DNA of 64,000 nucleotides from positions 1,116,001 through 1,180,000 of the forward strand of contig JAPXFQ010002424.1 in NCBI GenBank assembly GCA_028564705.1, given 5' to 3'. The notes below the pieces were generated by a model. It did not search any database, was not told the origin of the DNA, and saw only the letters and a list, made by a program, of their open reading frames with translations. The translations under genes were made by a program, and so were the position numbers. This document shows, piece after piece, positions 22,415 to 35,218 of this stretch; the first letter of the stretch is position 1, and each line of letters opens with the position of its first letter. Source of the DNA: Apricaphanius iberus. Taxonomy: Eukaryota > Chordata > Actinopteri > Cyprinodontiformes > Aphaniidae.

Positions 22415-23653
22415 ATAAAGTAGCTCTGTGATGGATGCTGCAGCTCTCACAATCGACATGGTTTATAATTGTTTCCTGATAATTGTCTGTAAATAGATGC
22501 TCCGTGTGTACGGGGCCTCAGTGGAAACAACCTGATTACTGGGGAACGAGCTGGTGAGTGTTTATTTTGGAGTCTTATCGAGTACAGCCGTATTTTGGTG
22601 CAAAAAGTGACGACGATAACGAGCCATGTGCTTCTTTCATCCTGAACTCTGTTGCAGCCACCAAACAAGCTTTGTGTACATCTCCAGTGATAAGGAAGTC
22701 CTAATTTTTCATATCTTCGGTCATGTCAAAGAGTCACAGATAATCCATGCTTCAGAGATCGACAGCTGCAGATGGAGCCAGCTGTGAGGGTGCAGATGTT
22801 CCACCTGCACCAGGCCCAACCACCTGGTTAGAAACCAGTAAAACATATTTACCAGAACTATTCAGGTACACCATGGTGGAGCTGAATGTCCTTGCTGCCA
22901 ATCAGGAACGTTAGGATATTCAGTAGCATTACCAATGGGATCCTGAACATAATTTGTTTCTGTTTAGAAAAAGAAAAGATGGATTTGTTCATCTGCCTGA
23001 TGTGAAACCAGAGTTCCTCCGTAGTGGAGCGCACAGATTTAGGTTTAGTTACACCTCCCTCAGAATGCTGAGGTCGTACCACTTTAAGAAGGGTCATCGA
23101 GGCCTGAATGGGGTCCCTAATGGCCCTCGTAAAGGTGGGCGTAGTGGGTGGCGAGGTGGGTGGTGGTGGGGGAGGAGTACCAAGCATCTGAGGATGAAGT
23201 TGGACGAAGATCTGCTGCTGCTCACACAGACCAGACAAAGGTTGAACACCAGAAGTTTGCATAGAGGGTTCAGGGTGCGGCTTTCCCACCAAGGAACTCC
23301 CCAGCAAGGTGGTGGCAGCATCATGCTGTGTTTGTTTTACAGTGTCACAAAGTGGATGGAGTTATAAAGATGGAGGGCTGCGTCCAAGCTCTTAAACTTC
23401 CCCTCAGATTAGCAGCTTAGGTGGTTGAAACTCGGACCCAACCCAGTTCTGAACGATTCAAACTTTTAAACTCAAACCTGTTAAATTTAAGGACCAGGCT
23501 GAAAGCCAATGTCGTTGCCAGGGAAATGACCTTAGAAGTCAAATGTCAGTCAAAACGGTGACAGAAGTTTGTTGATGGATACTGGAAGAGCGCCGTTCAG
23601 ACGGCTGAGAGGCGTGTATGAATACCTTTGGTCTTGTGTGAATAGAAGATCAG
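22415..23653. other. Mostly unassigned; possible Tc1 remnant at 23280-23420
   Basis: At 23300-23370 the word ggtggtggcagcatcatgct and then cacaaagtggatggag resemble the HGGGSIM-type block of another Tc1 transposase, but no longer coding match is visible. The remainder shows nothing recognised. Confidence 0.35.
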
Positions 23654-24680
23654 TTTAAAGAGACTATATCATGCTATTTAACAGCTTTCAACTTCTGGGA
23701 TAGACATATGCTAAAATGTTACCGTTGATCTTATACAGTATTAATTTGTCCTGAAATTTAACTTGTATCCTGCAGTGAATGTTAGACAATGAAGTGAAAC
23801 GGCCCGTTTCTCTATAAACCCGCCTCCTGCACCCCAACGCTCCGCTGCAGAGCCGTGAGGAGATCAAACTGAAACAAACAGTGCTGAGCTTCATCACAAA
23901 AAGTATTCTCACAAAGAATTTGAAAAGCACAGAGTACCACAATTAAACTCTGTTATATTAAGGGCTCAGACGTTTAACTTATTTTTTTGTGAAAAACAGA
24001 GTCAATAAAGCTTATTTCAGTTGCTAAACCTCCAGGCTTTAGACAGAGCCCAAACCAACATAGCTGCATCCACTAAGCAAATCTTTCCAGCCCAGTATAT
24101 AAAAAGCCGTTTATTGAACATTCTGAGATGCTACAGATTAATTAATTAACCACACAATGCTGTTATAAGATCACATAAGCAACTTGATAAATGGCTAACA
24201 CACATTAGCATTAGCATGTAGCTAATTACCTCTCTGTCCATCAGACGTCTTTGTTCTTTGATCCAGCTGCTGTTCTTTAGGGATGTAGAATAAAATCCTG
24301 TAATCCATGCAGCCAAACAGGAATTTTCACAGAGAAAGTAAAAAAAATCCAACAAAAAAAGTGTTTTAAGATGCCAAAAACCAAAGCAGCTATGAGCTGT
24401 GAGAGGGACGAGGGTGTGTTTGAAAATCTACCAGGGGTAAGCTGCTCTGCCTGCAGGGGGCGGTGCAAATACCTCTAGCTCTCAACTTTCAACAAGTGAT
24501 TTCACTAGTTCAACACTCAGTTGTTTTCTAGGAGTGGGAGGGGTAGCTGGTCAGAGAGCAGAATACAGGAGAATTACTCAGACATGCGGGAATTAAACCA
24601 AAATCCACTCTGGTTTTATACTTTTATAAAAAGTATAAAAATAAATCATTACAGGATATAAATAATAACACAGAACCAGA
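23654..24680. mobile_element. Possible TTAA-type MITE
   Basis: Starts tttaaagagactatatcatg, which resembles the ttaaaggagacatatcatgg terminus (reversed) of the element at 43399-44552. The right end may lie at the aaatccactctggttttata block near 24599-24640, just before an L2 fragment, but it is not certain. No coding sequence. Confidence 0.4.
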
Positions 24681-24689
24681 TAAAGAAAT

Positions 24690-25050
24690 TATTCAATTCA
24701 GTTTATTTATATACATTTTGGCATGGCCTGTCGTCCAACGGTCTAAGCCTATAGCAGCAGCATTAACAGGGAGCCAATGGAGAGAAGCCAAAACAATCTT
24801 GCTGCAGCATTTTGGATCAACTGAAGGCTTTTAATTGAATTTTGGGGACTTCCTGATAATAAGGAATTACAGTAATCCAGCCTTGAAGTAACAAATGCAT
24901 GGATGCTCTGCATCACTCCTGGACAGGATGTTTCTAATTTTAGCAATATTCCGAAGGTGAAAAAAATAAATCATTGTTCTATACTGGTTCTATCCGTTAT
25001 TAACAGAGGCCAACTTAATGCAATCCAGATTAAATGATTATTAAATAAGT
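24690..25050 (-). mobile_element. L2 LINE fragment with internal deletion
   Basis: Reversed, it encodes [11 protein letters not shown] and [20 protein letters not shown] from the C-terminal part of L2 ORF2. A short terminal block (ttcagtttatttatata) is joined almost directly to coding sequence, so most of the 3' UTR is lost. Frameshifts and stops are present. Confidence 0.8.
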
Positions 25051-25527
25051 GAACCAAGCTGTAGATAACCTCCCATAAATTTTGAATTTGACTTGAACCA
25101 AAGATGTAAAAATAAAATTTCCCTTTTTGTTTATTGGGAAAGAAACAATCTTTAAATATGATGAGTTGTTTCAGTAGCTATGAAATGGAAGATTTAAGGC
25201 ATTTTTTAACTGTGTCCCCACAGTTAAAATCTGATGCTGCGAGTTTAATTGTAGTGTTTGAGATTTGGTTTGATCACTAATTCATCTCAGCAAACTACAA
25301 GCTGTTATCCCTGATCGATTTAAACTTTGTACCCTCTCCAGATTCCACCAAATCAGGATTAAAACAATGTTAGGGGTGGAGATAAAGGGGCCCCCCCATT
25401 CAAACTCCGTCTCAGGCCTCATGCAACCTGGAACCAGCCCTGTATGTTTAAGATCCTAACAGCATGATAACCGTGATCTGATAAGTTTCCTTCCTCTGGA
25501 TACAACAGTCCATGTTTACATCAGATT
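25051..25527. other. Unassigned sequence
   Basis: Nothing recognised apart from a short g/c run near 25390. Confidence 0.35.
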
Positions 25528-25691
25528 TAGGCCATGTCCACACGCAGCTGTTCATGTCACAGGATGAAGATATTTTTATATGGTGTGGCCTGTCGAAGAC
25601 GCAGATTTATGGCCTCCAAAGTGATTATTTGAAAAAATCTTCATCAATAGTGAGGATTTTTAATTCTCCATTGTGTTTACTCGTGGCCATA
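25528..25691. mobile_element. 'taggccatgtccacac' MITE, truncated by a Tc1 element
   Basis: Opens taggccatgtccacacgcag, the inverse of the end at 16711-16733. It stops where the Tc1 at 25692 starts. Confidence 0.5.
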
Positions 25692-27029
25692 GCTGTACCT
25701 CAACTATGACAGACAAAAGGGGAAAAAAATCCAGAAAATCAAATGGTCTGATTTTTTAACGAATTTATTAACAAATTATGGTGGAAAATATGTATTTATC
25801 ACCTACAAACAACCCAGATTTCTGTCTCTCACAGACCTGTAACATCTTCATAAGAAGCTCCTCTGTCCTCCATTCATTACCTGTTATAATGCCACCAGTT
25901 TTAACTTTTCAGTATAAAAGACACCTGTCCACAACCTCAAACAGTCATAGTCCAAACTCCACTACAGACCAAAGAGCTGTTAAAGGACACCAGGAACAAG
26001 ATTGTACACCTGCACCAGGCTGGGAAGACTGCATGGTCTGCAATAGGTAAGCAGCTTGGTGTGAAGAAACCAACTGTGAGAGCATTTATTAGAATCTAGA
26101 AAATATCCAAGAAGGCTGATAATCTCCCTCCATCTGGGGCTCCACAGAGATCTCACCCTGTGGGGTCAAAATGACCCCAAGAATGGTGAGCAACGATCCC
26201 AGAAGCACACAGGGGGACCTAGTGAATGACCTTCAGAGAGCTGGGACCAAAGTAACAAAGGCTACCATCAATAACACACTACGCCACCTGCAGCACCAGA
26301 CGTGTCCCCCTGCTTAAGCCAGTACATGTCCAGGCCTGTCTGAAGTTTCCCAGAGAGCATCTGGACGATCCAGGAGAGGATTGGGAGAACGTCATACGCT
26401 CAGATGGAACCAAAGTAGAACTGTTTGGTAAAAACTCTTGTCGTTTTTGGAGGAGAAAGAACAGCATAGCTACTGTGAAGCATTGAGGTGGAAGCATCAT
26501 GCTGTGGGACCAGGACGTACGAACAGAATGGGGCCATGTATGGTGGCATTTAGAGGGAAAACCTCCTTCCATCAGTGAGAGCGTTGAAAATGAAACATGA
26601 CTGGGTCTTTCAGCATGACAATGATACCAAACACATCGCCATGGTAACAAAGGATGGGGCTTACTTTTCCCATGGAAAATCCCAAAACATCCCAGCTCTA
26701 GAGGGGATCTGCATAGAGGAATGGGCCAAAATACCAGCAACAGTGTGTGGCAGCCTGCTGAAGACCTACGGGAAACCTTTGACCTCTGTAACTGCCAACA
26801 ATGTTTATATAACAAAGTATGAGACAAACTTTTGTTATTGACAAAATAGTTCACTTCCACCATAATTTTCAAATAAATAATTTTCAAATCAGACATTGTG
26901 ATTTTATGGATGTTTTTTTCTCATTTTGTCTCTCATAGTTGATGTATAGATATAAGGAATATTACAGGCATCTAATCCTTTTAAATAGGTGAACTTGCAT
27001 AGTCGGTGGCTGGCTGAATACTTTTTTAT
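25692..27029 (+). mobile_element. Tc1-like DNA transposon with broken transposase
   Basis: Left block cctcaactatgacagacaaa and right block ttgtctctcatagttgatgt are inverted copies, and the outer right end carries tcggtggctggctgaatact. The transposase remnant includes [15 protein letters not shown] and [20 protein letters not shown] at 26575-26841, from the C-terminal DDE region. Upstream parts are shifted and stopped. It is a different Tc1 family from 21095-22414 and the same family as 28029-30110. Confidence 0.88.
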
Positions 27030-28028
27030 GCCCCATTGCAGAAAGAAAACGTATTTTCACTTGGAAACGGAGAAGACATTCCATATTTTAGCGTCTGGGT
27101 TTTATGTAACAACCCTGCCATGTCAGTATAGGCTGAAGTTCACTCCTGCCTGCGATAATCTCGCTCCGTGTTTGGGTTGGTTCCCCTCTCGCTCGCTCTC
27201 TGTTGACAGAGCTGGAGCTTTGTTTGGGAACAGCTTCATCATCTCGGCTGCAGGTGCACACAATCTTGTTTGGTTTCACGCAGATAGTGGCGCAGCATCG
27301 AGGAAGCCGGGGCAGAGCGACTCTGTCCTAGGCGCACATGCTGGAGCTGAGAGTCAGAGGTGATGGAGCGATCTAGCAGCAGCAGCAAAGAGTAAACACG
27401 GCAGCGGCGGCGTAATTACTGGCTCTCTCTTTAGCACATCTCACCCTACGATAGACGTTCTTCTAAACACAGACAAACAACCCAAATTTAGCTCCTTTTC
27501 GTCTGGCTCCCTGCAGGATTTTGCTGCCAACGCTAACTTCAGGAAATACGAGCCGGTCCAAACAGAGTTAAATGGGACAAAACTGGTGGATGTTAACAGA
27601 AATTCTGCTAAGTCATGGTGGAGAAACCACAGTGTTGGCTAAACTAACACCCACACTCTGTCTGACCTCTTTTCAGTGCATAACTGGCAAAGGTTCCTAT
27701 TTCCTACTTCAACATCTTCCTGCCCGCATGGCCAGACTGAGATTTAAAGCGGTGGATTAGCAGCTGATGGTGCCATCCAGGACATGTTGCTGTGGAATGA
27801 CATTAGACTGTCATACAGTTAAAGTCTTCAGTCAGAGGTCTCTTCAGATTTGTTGCAATACTGACTGCTATGGAGATCCTTCCTGCACACAGCAGCACCG
27901 TCCTCTACAACTCTTTGGAGATACCTGGATAATTGGAGTTAAAACAACATTTAATTTCCTTTTCAGATTCATAAAGTTGTAGTTTGGAAAGCTAGTAAAG
28001 CTAAGCTTCGGATGTCTTTACATGGATT
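27030..28028. other. Unassigned; locally CpG-richer at 27170-27420
   Basis: No gene is recognised. The interval 27170-27420 is richer in CpG than its surroundings and includes gcagcagcagcaaag and gcagcggcggcg words. It could be a small promoter or 5' UTR exon of an unseen gene, but no coding sequence supports that. Confidence 0.25.
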
Positions 28029-28135
28029 TACAAGTATTTAGTCAGCCACCAATCATGCAAGTTGTCCCACTTAATAAGATTAGAAAGGTCTATAATTTTC
28101 ATCATACTGTAGGTATACCTCTAATATGAGAGACA

Positions 28136-29070
28136 GAAGTTGTTGTCTTTGGACCAGAAGCTTTAAAAAGGAAACTGCTAAATCAATCACTTCATCTCGA
28201 TGGCATTAATTAATAATGTAAAGAACCTCGTGTAATTTTTGACAAAGACATGACATTTAAATCCCATATTAAACAGGTTTCTAAGATTTCTGTCATTCAC
28301 CTCTGGAATATTGCTAAAATTAGAAACATCCTGTCCATGCATTTGTTACTTCAATACTTCAATAATCATCTGTCTGTTTTTAAGACTAGGCTTAAAACCT
28401 TCCTCTTTTGATAAAGCTTATACTTAGAATGGCTTAGGTTATCCTGAGCTATTTTTATAGTTATACTGTTATAGGTTTAGACTGTTGGAGGACAGACTGA
28501 CCACTTTTTCTTCTCTCTTCTACTTTTCTCTCCTACTACTCTCCAGATATATTTTTTCTGCTGTTATCGTGATTGTTAACCCAGTTTTCTCTCAGTATTT
28601 TTCTCCCCATAGAAGCTCCACATGGTCTGGTACCCTGCTTAGCTACAGCGCCCCCTGCTGGATGGGGAACATTGGTCCAGATGATGCTCCAAGTCACCGA
28701 GCATCCTCCATGCTGTCTCTGCTCTGTCTTCTCAGACCCCCAGACGGTCGTGGCAGATGACTACTTGTACTGAGCCAGGTTCTGGTTCTGCTAGAGGTTT
28801 CTTCCTGTTAAAGGGGAGTTTTTCCTCTCCACTGTCGCTACATGCTTGCTCTTTATGAGGGATTGCTGAGGAATTGCTGTGGTTGGAGTCTGCATGATCT
28901 GGGCACAATCTCATGTCAAAGACTTCGACGACTGGGATTCCTTACATAGAAAACTCTTAACTGGATTGTTTGTATGATTGTATTGAAACGAATTTTCTTG
29001 TAAAATGCCTTGAGATGACATTCGTTGTGAATTGGTGCTATATAAATAAAAGTGAATTGAATGGAACTGA
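28136..29070 (+). mobile_element. L2 LINE fragment lacking the 28S segment
   Basis: The 10-bp sequence atgagagaca flanks it on both sides (28126-28135 and 29071-29080), a clear target duplication. Coding remnants include VVVFGPEAL-like and KTRLKTFLF blocks separated by an internal deletion. The 3' UTR passes straight from the end of the coding region (tttgataaagcttatactta) to the gactgttggaggacagactg block with only about 60 bp between. The L2 copies at 736 and 36870 have the 28S insert at that place. Confidence 0.88.
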
Positions 29071-29369
29071 ATGAGAGACAAAATGAGGGGGGGAAATCCA
29101 GAAAATCGCACGGTCTGATTTGTAAAGAATTTTATCTGCAAATTCAGGTGGAAATAAGTATTTGGTCATCTCATACATTGTTATATGCAGTTTGTTAGCA
29201 GTTACAGAGGTCAAATGTTTGCTGTATGTCTTCTGACCATATGACATATCCTCTCCTGGATCATACAAATGCTCTCTAGCAAATTTCAGATGGGCCTGGA
29301 CATATACTGGCATAAGCAGGGGGACACGTCTGGCGCTGCAGGATGTGAGATCCTGGCATAGAATGTTAC

Positions 29370-29520
29370 ACAGTCGTGGCAGATGACCGCCTGTACTGAT
29401 CCAGGTTCTGGTTCTGCGGGAGGTTTCTTCCTGTTAAAGGGGAGTTTTTCCTCTCCACCGTCACTACATGCTTGTTTGTATAAATGTATTTAAATGACTT
29501 TTTTTTAAATTGAATTGAAT
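29370..29520 (+). mobile_element. Very short L2 LINE 3' fragment
   Basis: Contains gtcgtggcagatgaccgcc, ggttctggttctgcgggagg and ttaaaggggagtttttcctc, and ends aaattgaattgaat. The Tc1 sequence gttac...tgatggtag is interrupted at this point. Confidence 0.8.
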
Positions 29521-30110
29521 AGTGATGGTAGTCTTTGTTACTTTGGTCCCAGCTCTCTGCAGGTCATTCACTAGACCCCCCCACCCGTGTGGTTCTGGGA
29601 TTGTTGCTCACTCTTCACAGGGTGAGATCCTGCATGGAGCTCCAGATTGAGGAAGATTGTCAGCGACATACTTTCCATTAACTGTTCCAACAGTCGATCT
29701 CTTCAAGCTACTTGCCTATTGTAGATTGGTTCCTACCAGTCTTGTGCTGGTGTACAATCGTGTTTCTGGTGTCCTTTAACAGCTCTTTGGTCTTTACCCT
29801 AGTGGAGTTTGGCGTTTGACTGTTTGGGGTTGTGGACAGGTGCCATTAATACAGGTGGATGACAGAGGAGCCTCTTACAGAAGAAATTACAGGTCTGTGA
29901 GAGACAGAAATCTGTCTTGTCAGTAGTTGACCAGATAATTATTTTTCACCATAATTTGCAAATCATTTCTTTAAAAATCAGAGCATGTGATTCTCTGGAT
30001 TAATATTTTCTCATTTTGTCTCTCATAGTTGAGGTATACCTGTAATGAAAGTTACGGGTCTCTCTCTTAAGTGGGAGAACAGTTGGTGGCAGACCAAATA
30101 CTTATTACTG

Positions 30111-32639
30111 ATTAATACAGTATTATTCTCTCTCTCACAGTGCAACATTCCCTTTGTTTCGAATATAAATCATTTGACGACAGATGAATGCTGAATGATG
30201 TCTTCTGAATGCTGAAGTCTTTATTGGTCAGACTCCTGAACCCCAGTGATCAGACATTAGCCACAAAATCCTGATGACGTTAAACGCGAACCTCCCTTCC
30301 TCCGTTTCTCCTGAACCAGCCAAGTGGTTCCTGATTATCCAGGTCAAAGTTCAGAGAAAAGGTTCACTTATTACTATTATATTGGGAACATCTTTTCCTT
30401 ATAGATTATCCAGTTCATACACACAAATTTATGTTTTAAAAGCTTTGGTTTAAAACCAGGCTAAACAAACCGAGATAGTCCAGTTTTATCTTGCAGATAA
30501 AGCTTCAAAACAAGGATGAGATGACATCGCCTCAGTTGGATGGGGGGGGCGGGGGTGTAATGTTCCCAAGTAAATAAGCAGAAAGACTGTTTTTGTTTTC
30601 ATTTATTGTGGTGAAGAGATATTTTTGTTTCTGTATTTAGCTCTTGCTCTGCAGTTATCTACAGACAGCCCTATCCTGCAGTTTTTTTCCCCTCTGATCC
30701 ATGCAGATCTCAGAAAAGGAGGCATCGCAGTGCACCGCTGCAGCTGCATCTTCTGCAGCCCCTGCCCTGCGTTAGGTGTTGAATGGGGCCGGCACAGGTT
30801 TTTACAAATGGGGCAAAGCTTTGCAGGAAATATGTCAGGAATGAGCAACAAAGAGCAGAAACATCGGCTTTCATGACCAGATTAGATGACCGTTAACAGC
30901 TGAGGCCATCTTTCTGTTCAGCAGGGATTTCTGAGTTTCTCTGACCTTATTAACAGCTTGTTGTGTTTAGTTTGTGTTACAGTTAACTCTTGGAAATGTT
31001 AGATGTTTATTTGATGCAGAACATTGACTGGGAATAATAAATTAACCATGGAGGATTGTCCAAAAAGGCCTCGGTTTAAAGCTGCTTATGGAAATGATCA
31101 AAAGTCACAAGAGTTTTATAAAAAAAATTGATGTGGATGTGAATGTTTCTGCATATATTACTCACAAAACTCTCATATTAACCTTTTTTTATTTATTTAA
31201 ACATGTAAAATCACGAATATTACAAAACCTATGACTGTCATCCAAATGAAGCATGAGTAAAACATAAAAAAACGTAAAAGGAACCAATGAAAAAAAAGAC
31301 CTCCTGTAGGTACAACAGAGAAAGCAGAAAAAATGTTTTATTTTACAGGAACAAATGAATCCAAAGACTCGGCTCCTTCACACGTATTCATCAACGTTGA
31401 TGCATCCCTCCACAACGATTTTCATCTGTTGTTGGGCGGGATGTGGAAAGAAAAAGGAAAGTGAATGGGAGAGTTTCGTCCCCTGCCTAGCGATGGCAGA
31501 AAACACAGTGAGAGAGGAAAACAAACGGTGACACCTCGCTCATTCTGCTGTTCAGTCACGTTTGCTGGGTTTCGGACCGGTCCCGGCAGATCTGAAATGT
31601 TTACGCCAGCTGAGAAATGTAGGCTGAAACGGCTGAAATCCGTTTAATCCGCTGTTCAACAAATCCTCGTGGAACAAAAAACGGCCCAGTTTTGATTGAC
31701 TAACAGAACACGCCTCAAACAGTCTCCGGTCCCTCTCAGTGGAAAATAGGAGTCACTCCCGTTTATTCTCTGGAGAGGAGCAAAGTTTCACCACAGCCTG
31801 GGTCACAGGTTGCTCACACAACATCCCGCTCTTCTACCAACAAACCCTACTATTCGGGAACTTTAATGGTTTCTCATGCAGCTACAGCGGGAAAACAAAA
31901 AATACCCGAACTAGAACTTTGTCAGTGAACGCATCTTTCAGCAGCGATACGGTCCATAACACGCTCTGCACTGAACTGAATGACCAATGGCCGCTGGCTG
32001 CTCTGCTTTGTGACCGCATACCATGGAGGCCGCCATTGCTCCTCCATTACTGTAGTACCTCCATTTGGCCACTAGGCCCCCATTGAAAAGCATTGGACTT
32101 TAGACACGTTAAAAACAACTTTAATGCCTGGTGCCCATTTTTTTAAAACTTTCTATGGCTACATATTCTTCCTGAGATAACGCTGGGCTTGTCAAAAAAA
32201 TAGAGACCAGGCTGGTTTTCGTAAGATAATTTTTTGAAATTAATGAGGGGGCCGGACTTTGATTGACAGGCTGTTTCGTTGGACTTTAATTATAGTGACA
32301 CTACATTTTAATAATTATTTCAAGTTACTAGTTCTTACCTTTTGAGTTTTGAGAAATAGGAAAACCGTCGGAGGAGCGCAGATACGGCAGCAGTCAGGCA
32401 CTGGGCTATTAGCGCTATTAGCCTTTAGCTTAGTTAGCCAAGTTTAGCATCAGAGCTACAGATGCGGGAGCAGAATGGGGGCGATTACGACCGAACTACA
32501 CGCCCATACACGCCCCGCCAGGGCAGAGGCAGAGTCTAAAGTGAAGATCCCGCCCCTATGCCCTTTTTAGGAACGTGCTTCATCAGAGCTGGGGAGGAGG
32601 AGTCTGTGAATCCGCCACGAATTCCCCCATGAAAGTGTG
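30111..32639. other. Unassigned 2.5-kb stretch
   Basis: No gene or repeat family is recognised. The g-rich run at 30542-30555 and several short open frames (for example 31739-32086) lack family resemblance. Confidence 0.35.
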
Positions 32640-33580
32640 TCATTCTGGCATGGTTGCCAGGGTAGTCCCGAACAATTGGGCTATTTTAGAAAAGGAGTTG
32701 CGGGAAAAAATATGGAGTTGTGGGTTGCGGTTTCTTGGGCTACATTTATAATGTACAGCGGCCGCAAAAAAAAAAAAAAGTAAAATAATTGTGGACAAAG
32801 ATAAAAGGGAACCTATTATTAGTGGGTGTTGATCCCCAGGAATGAATACTTGGCAACAAACACTGCTACTCGCTTTCTCTCTTTACTGATGAAATCAATT
32901 CAGCACCACCTGAGAAGGGTTGGGAAGAGAGCACCAATGTCTAAAATAAAACAGCCCTGAGAATTTATACAGTTCTGTTCAAATCTGTAATCAAAATGAG
33001 GCTGCGCAGTTAGACCATCTAAGAAGAAAATGTTGTGAAAAGTTCTGAAAAAAGAGAAGACAAACAACAACAAAAACAACGGGAAAAGTGTTCAAGTTCA
33101 CCCAGTAAGCATATTTGTAATAATATTGCTAAAAGCCAGTGTATGTTAATTTAGTTTAACAGTGTGTTAATTTTAATATTGATGCTTGTGTGTAAACAGA
33201 ACAGCCGCAGATCTGGAGAGAAAAGCATCAGAGAGAAGTGCTGAGAAGAGAAAAAGTAAGTACAAGTTAGTACTTCTGACTAGGGTCAGAAAATATCAGA
33301 GAGGAGATGTTCTTTTTTGACCTTTATTGTATGAGATTGTGTGTTTTAAAAAAACACAATTGTTGATATTAAGAATTTGGGTTAGACAAAAGGCCAATAC
33401 TTTACATTTAAACTTATATAAATTTATTTTAAGGCCTTTTGTGGGAATCCAGCCATTGTCTAATCTGATTGGACACTGAAACATTGGGTTAGTTTTCATT
33501 CCATTTGGGCGGATTTTGAGTTGTCATTGGGCTGGAAATATTTCTGGGACCTGGCAACCCTGCATTCTGGTAAACGGGGA
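32640..33580. repeat. Inverted repeat pair, possible eroded MITE
   Basis: tcattctggcatggttgcca (32640-32659) with gggctattttag downstream is matched in reverse by gggctggaaatatttctggg and ctggcaaccctgcattctgg (33529-33570). The interior shows nothing recognised. The arms are imperfect. Confidence 0.4.
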
Positions 33581-33793
33581 GGAGTGAGGAGGCGCTGTCT
33601 ATTCTTTTTTACAGTCTATGTGAATGACTCACCTGAAACAACATCAAGCTGCATGGAAACATCCCTGATAGAGGAGAAAAAACAGCTGATGTCGTCATGG
33701 CTACCAGTAGCATCCAATCAGACCAGATGACTGATTCTGGATAAAATGCGAGTTAGATAATCCCCGCTGATGAGAATGGATTTTCCCTACAGA

Positions 33794-34928
33794 TAGGGCT
33801 GTGCGGTATGGCAAAAGTTTCATATCACGGTATTTTTTTTAAAACATATCGGTATTTAACAGTATTGTTTGCCATACAAGACATTTCGTATCCAAATTAT
33901 CTTGTAAGAATGAAGAATATAAAAATGTGCTTTAAATATCCCATTTTACTGCCATATGGACTGCATCATGTTGTTTTTTCCAGACACAGGTGAATGATAT
34001 GAAAATAATTAAAATTATTATGATTCTAGTGGACATTCTTGATGTTCAAAGGCTGAAAGTATAATTTTTTTAAATCTCACGTTGGCGCAAGCAACGAATT
34101 GCATCTTCTCATTGCTTTGCATGTAGTACTGAAGAATCCAGCTAGGGGGCAGACTATAGACTCAGATCGGATTTTGCCAAAGAAGAAGTAAAATAAACAT
34201 GGCGACCGTAGGATATTATTATTAGGTTAATATTCAGATAACAGAAAAAAAGACGGCAAAAGTATCGTAGATGGTATGTAAAACATATTTACCGCTATTA
34301 ATGATTTCTTTCCTGCTGGTTTTGCCGCCGTTGACCGCGTTTACCTACAGACGCTCAAATAGCGCTCAACACTTCCCCCTACTGGTTACTCCCAATAGCG
34401 TTTGTAAAAGGTATGCCGTTCGGTTCTCGTCTGACATTTTAAAGCCCATAAACTTTTTAAACTATTGACCAATTCAATTTCAATTTCAATTCAGTTTATT
34501 TATATAGCGGCGTTTCACAACAGATGTCATCTCAAGGCACTTTACAAAAAGAGTTATTACAATACAATGTTTAGTGTAGAAATTACAGAACCACAGAAGA
34601 TTGCGTCGTGGAATTCTCAGCAACCCCTCATACTGAGCAAGCATGCAGCGACAGTGGGAAGGACCAGGCTCCTCTTTTTTTGAATTACTTCATCAGAATT
34701 GTGTGATTCCCTCCTGCCAGCAGCTGCACTCAGTTAAAAACTGTATTTTCTACACTGTGGTGAAGAGAGTGTAGCAGTGAAAAACGGTCCTGGCTGAAAC
34801 ACTTCCCCTCATCAAACGTTCCGGAAGTTGTCCGAGCTATTCACCGGTGTAGGGGTATATTAAAAATTCATATCATAACGAAAATTAACACCGGTTTTCG
34901 GTATGAACCGGTATACCGCCCAGGCCTT
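33794..34928. mobile_element. hAT-like element with an L2 insertion
   Basis: Left terminus tagggctgtgcggtatggca and right terminus aaccggtataccgcccaggc are inverted versions of the 'gggctgggcggtat' end of fish hAT elements. No transposase is recognised. The interior (33870-34440) is unassigned, and an L2 fragment is at 34472-34672. Confidence 0.65.
34472..34672 (-). mobile_element. L2 LINE 3'-end fragment
   Basis: Inverted terminal block with a repeated caattt tail, then ttatttatatagcggcgttt and cacaacagatgtcatctcaa, up to gcagcgacagtgggaagga. The last 10 bp are joined across a small deletion. The sequence is very close to the same part of the copy at 736. Confidence 0.85.
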
Positions 34929-35218
34929 CCAACACAACATTCAAGTACAGCTGAGAGAATAGGCTGTCTAAATATCAAAACCACTCAAAAGTGATTTAAG
35001 CATGTTTTTTTTTCTCAAATATGGACACACACAAAAAAATTTCAATTAACTCTTTGCGCACCATAGTTTTTTTCTATAAAATATGCAATTTTGACATCAA
35101 ATTTCAGTAGGTTGTTGCTGTAATATGGTTCGATATAGAGGCATACTCTAAATGAGAAAAATCTTCAATATTGGCCAAAGTTTTGTGATGGGAGCAAATT
35201 CACTCATCTAATTTCCAT

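Larger units (their letters stand above)
28029..30110 (-). mobile_element. Tc1-like DNA transposon with two L2 insertions
   Basis: Outer ends are aagtatttagtcagccacca on the left and ggtggcagaccaaatactta on the right, inverted copies of each other. The transposase remnant is on the minus strand and has lost much of the DDE region between about 29225 and 29260. Two L2 LINE pieces (28136-29070 and 29370-29520) are inserted within it, and the Tc1 sequence is continuous across each. About 1 kb is true Tc1 sequence. Confidence 0.85.

Noticed and set aside
22954..23367. 137-codon plus-strand open frame as a host gene
   Set aside because: Overlaps long frames on the other strand, has low-complexity glycine and tryptophan runs, and only a short Tc1-like word near its end.
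24715..24755. tRNA gene
   Set aside because: The 'gtccaacggtctaagcc' word suggests a D-arm, but no anticodon arm, T-arm or acceptor pairing follows.
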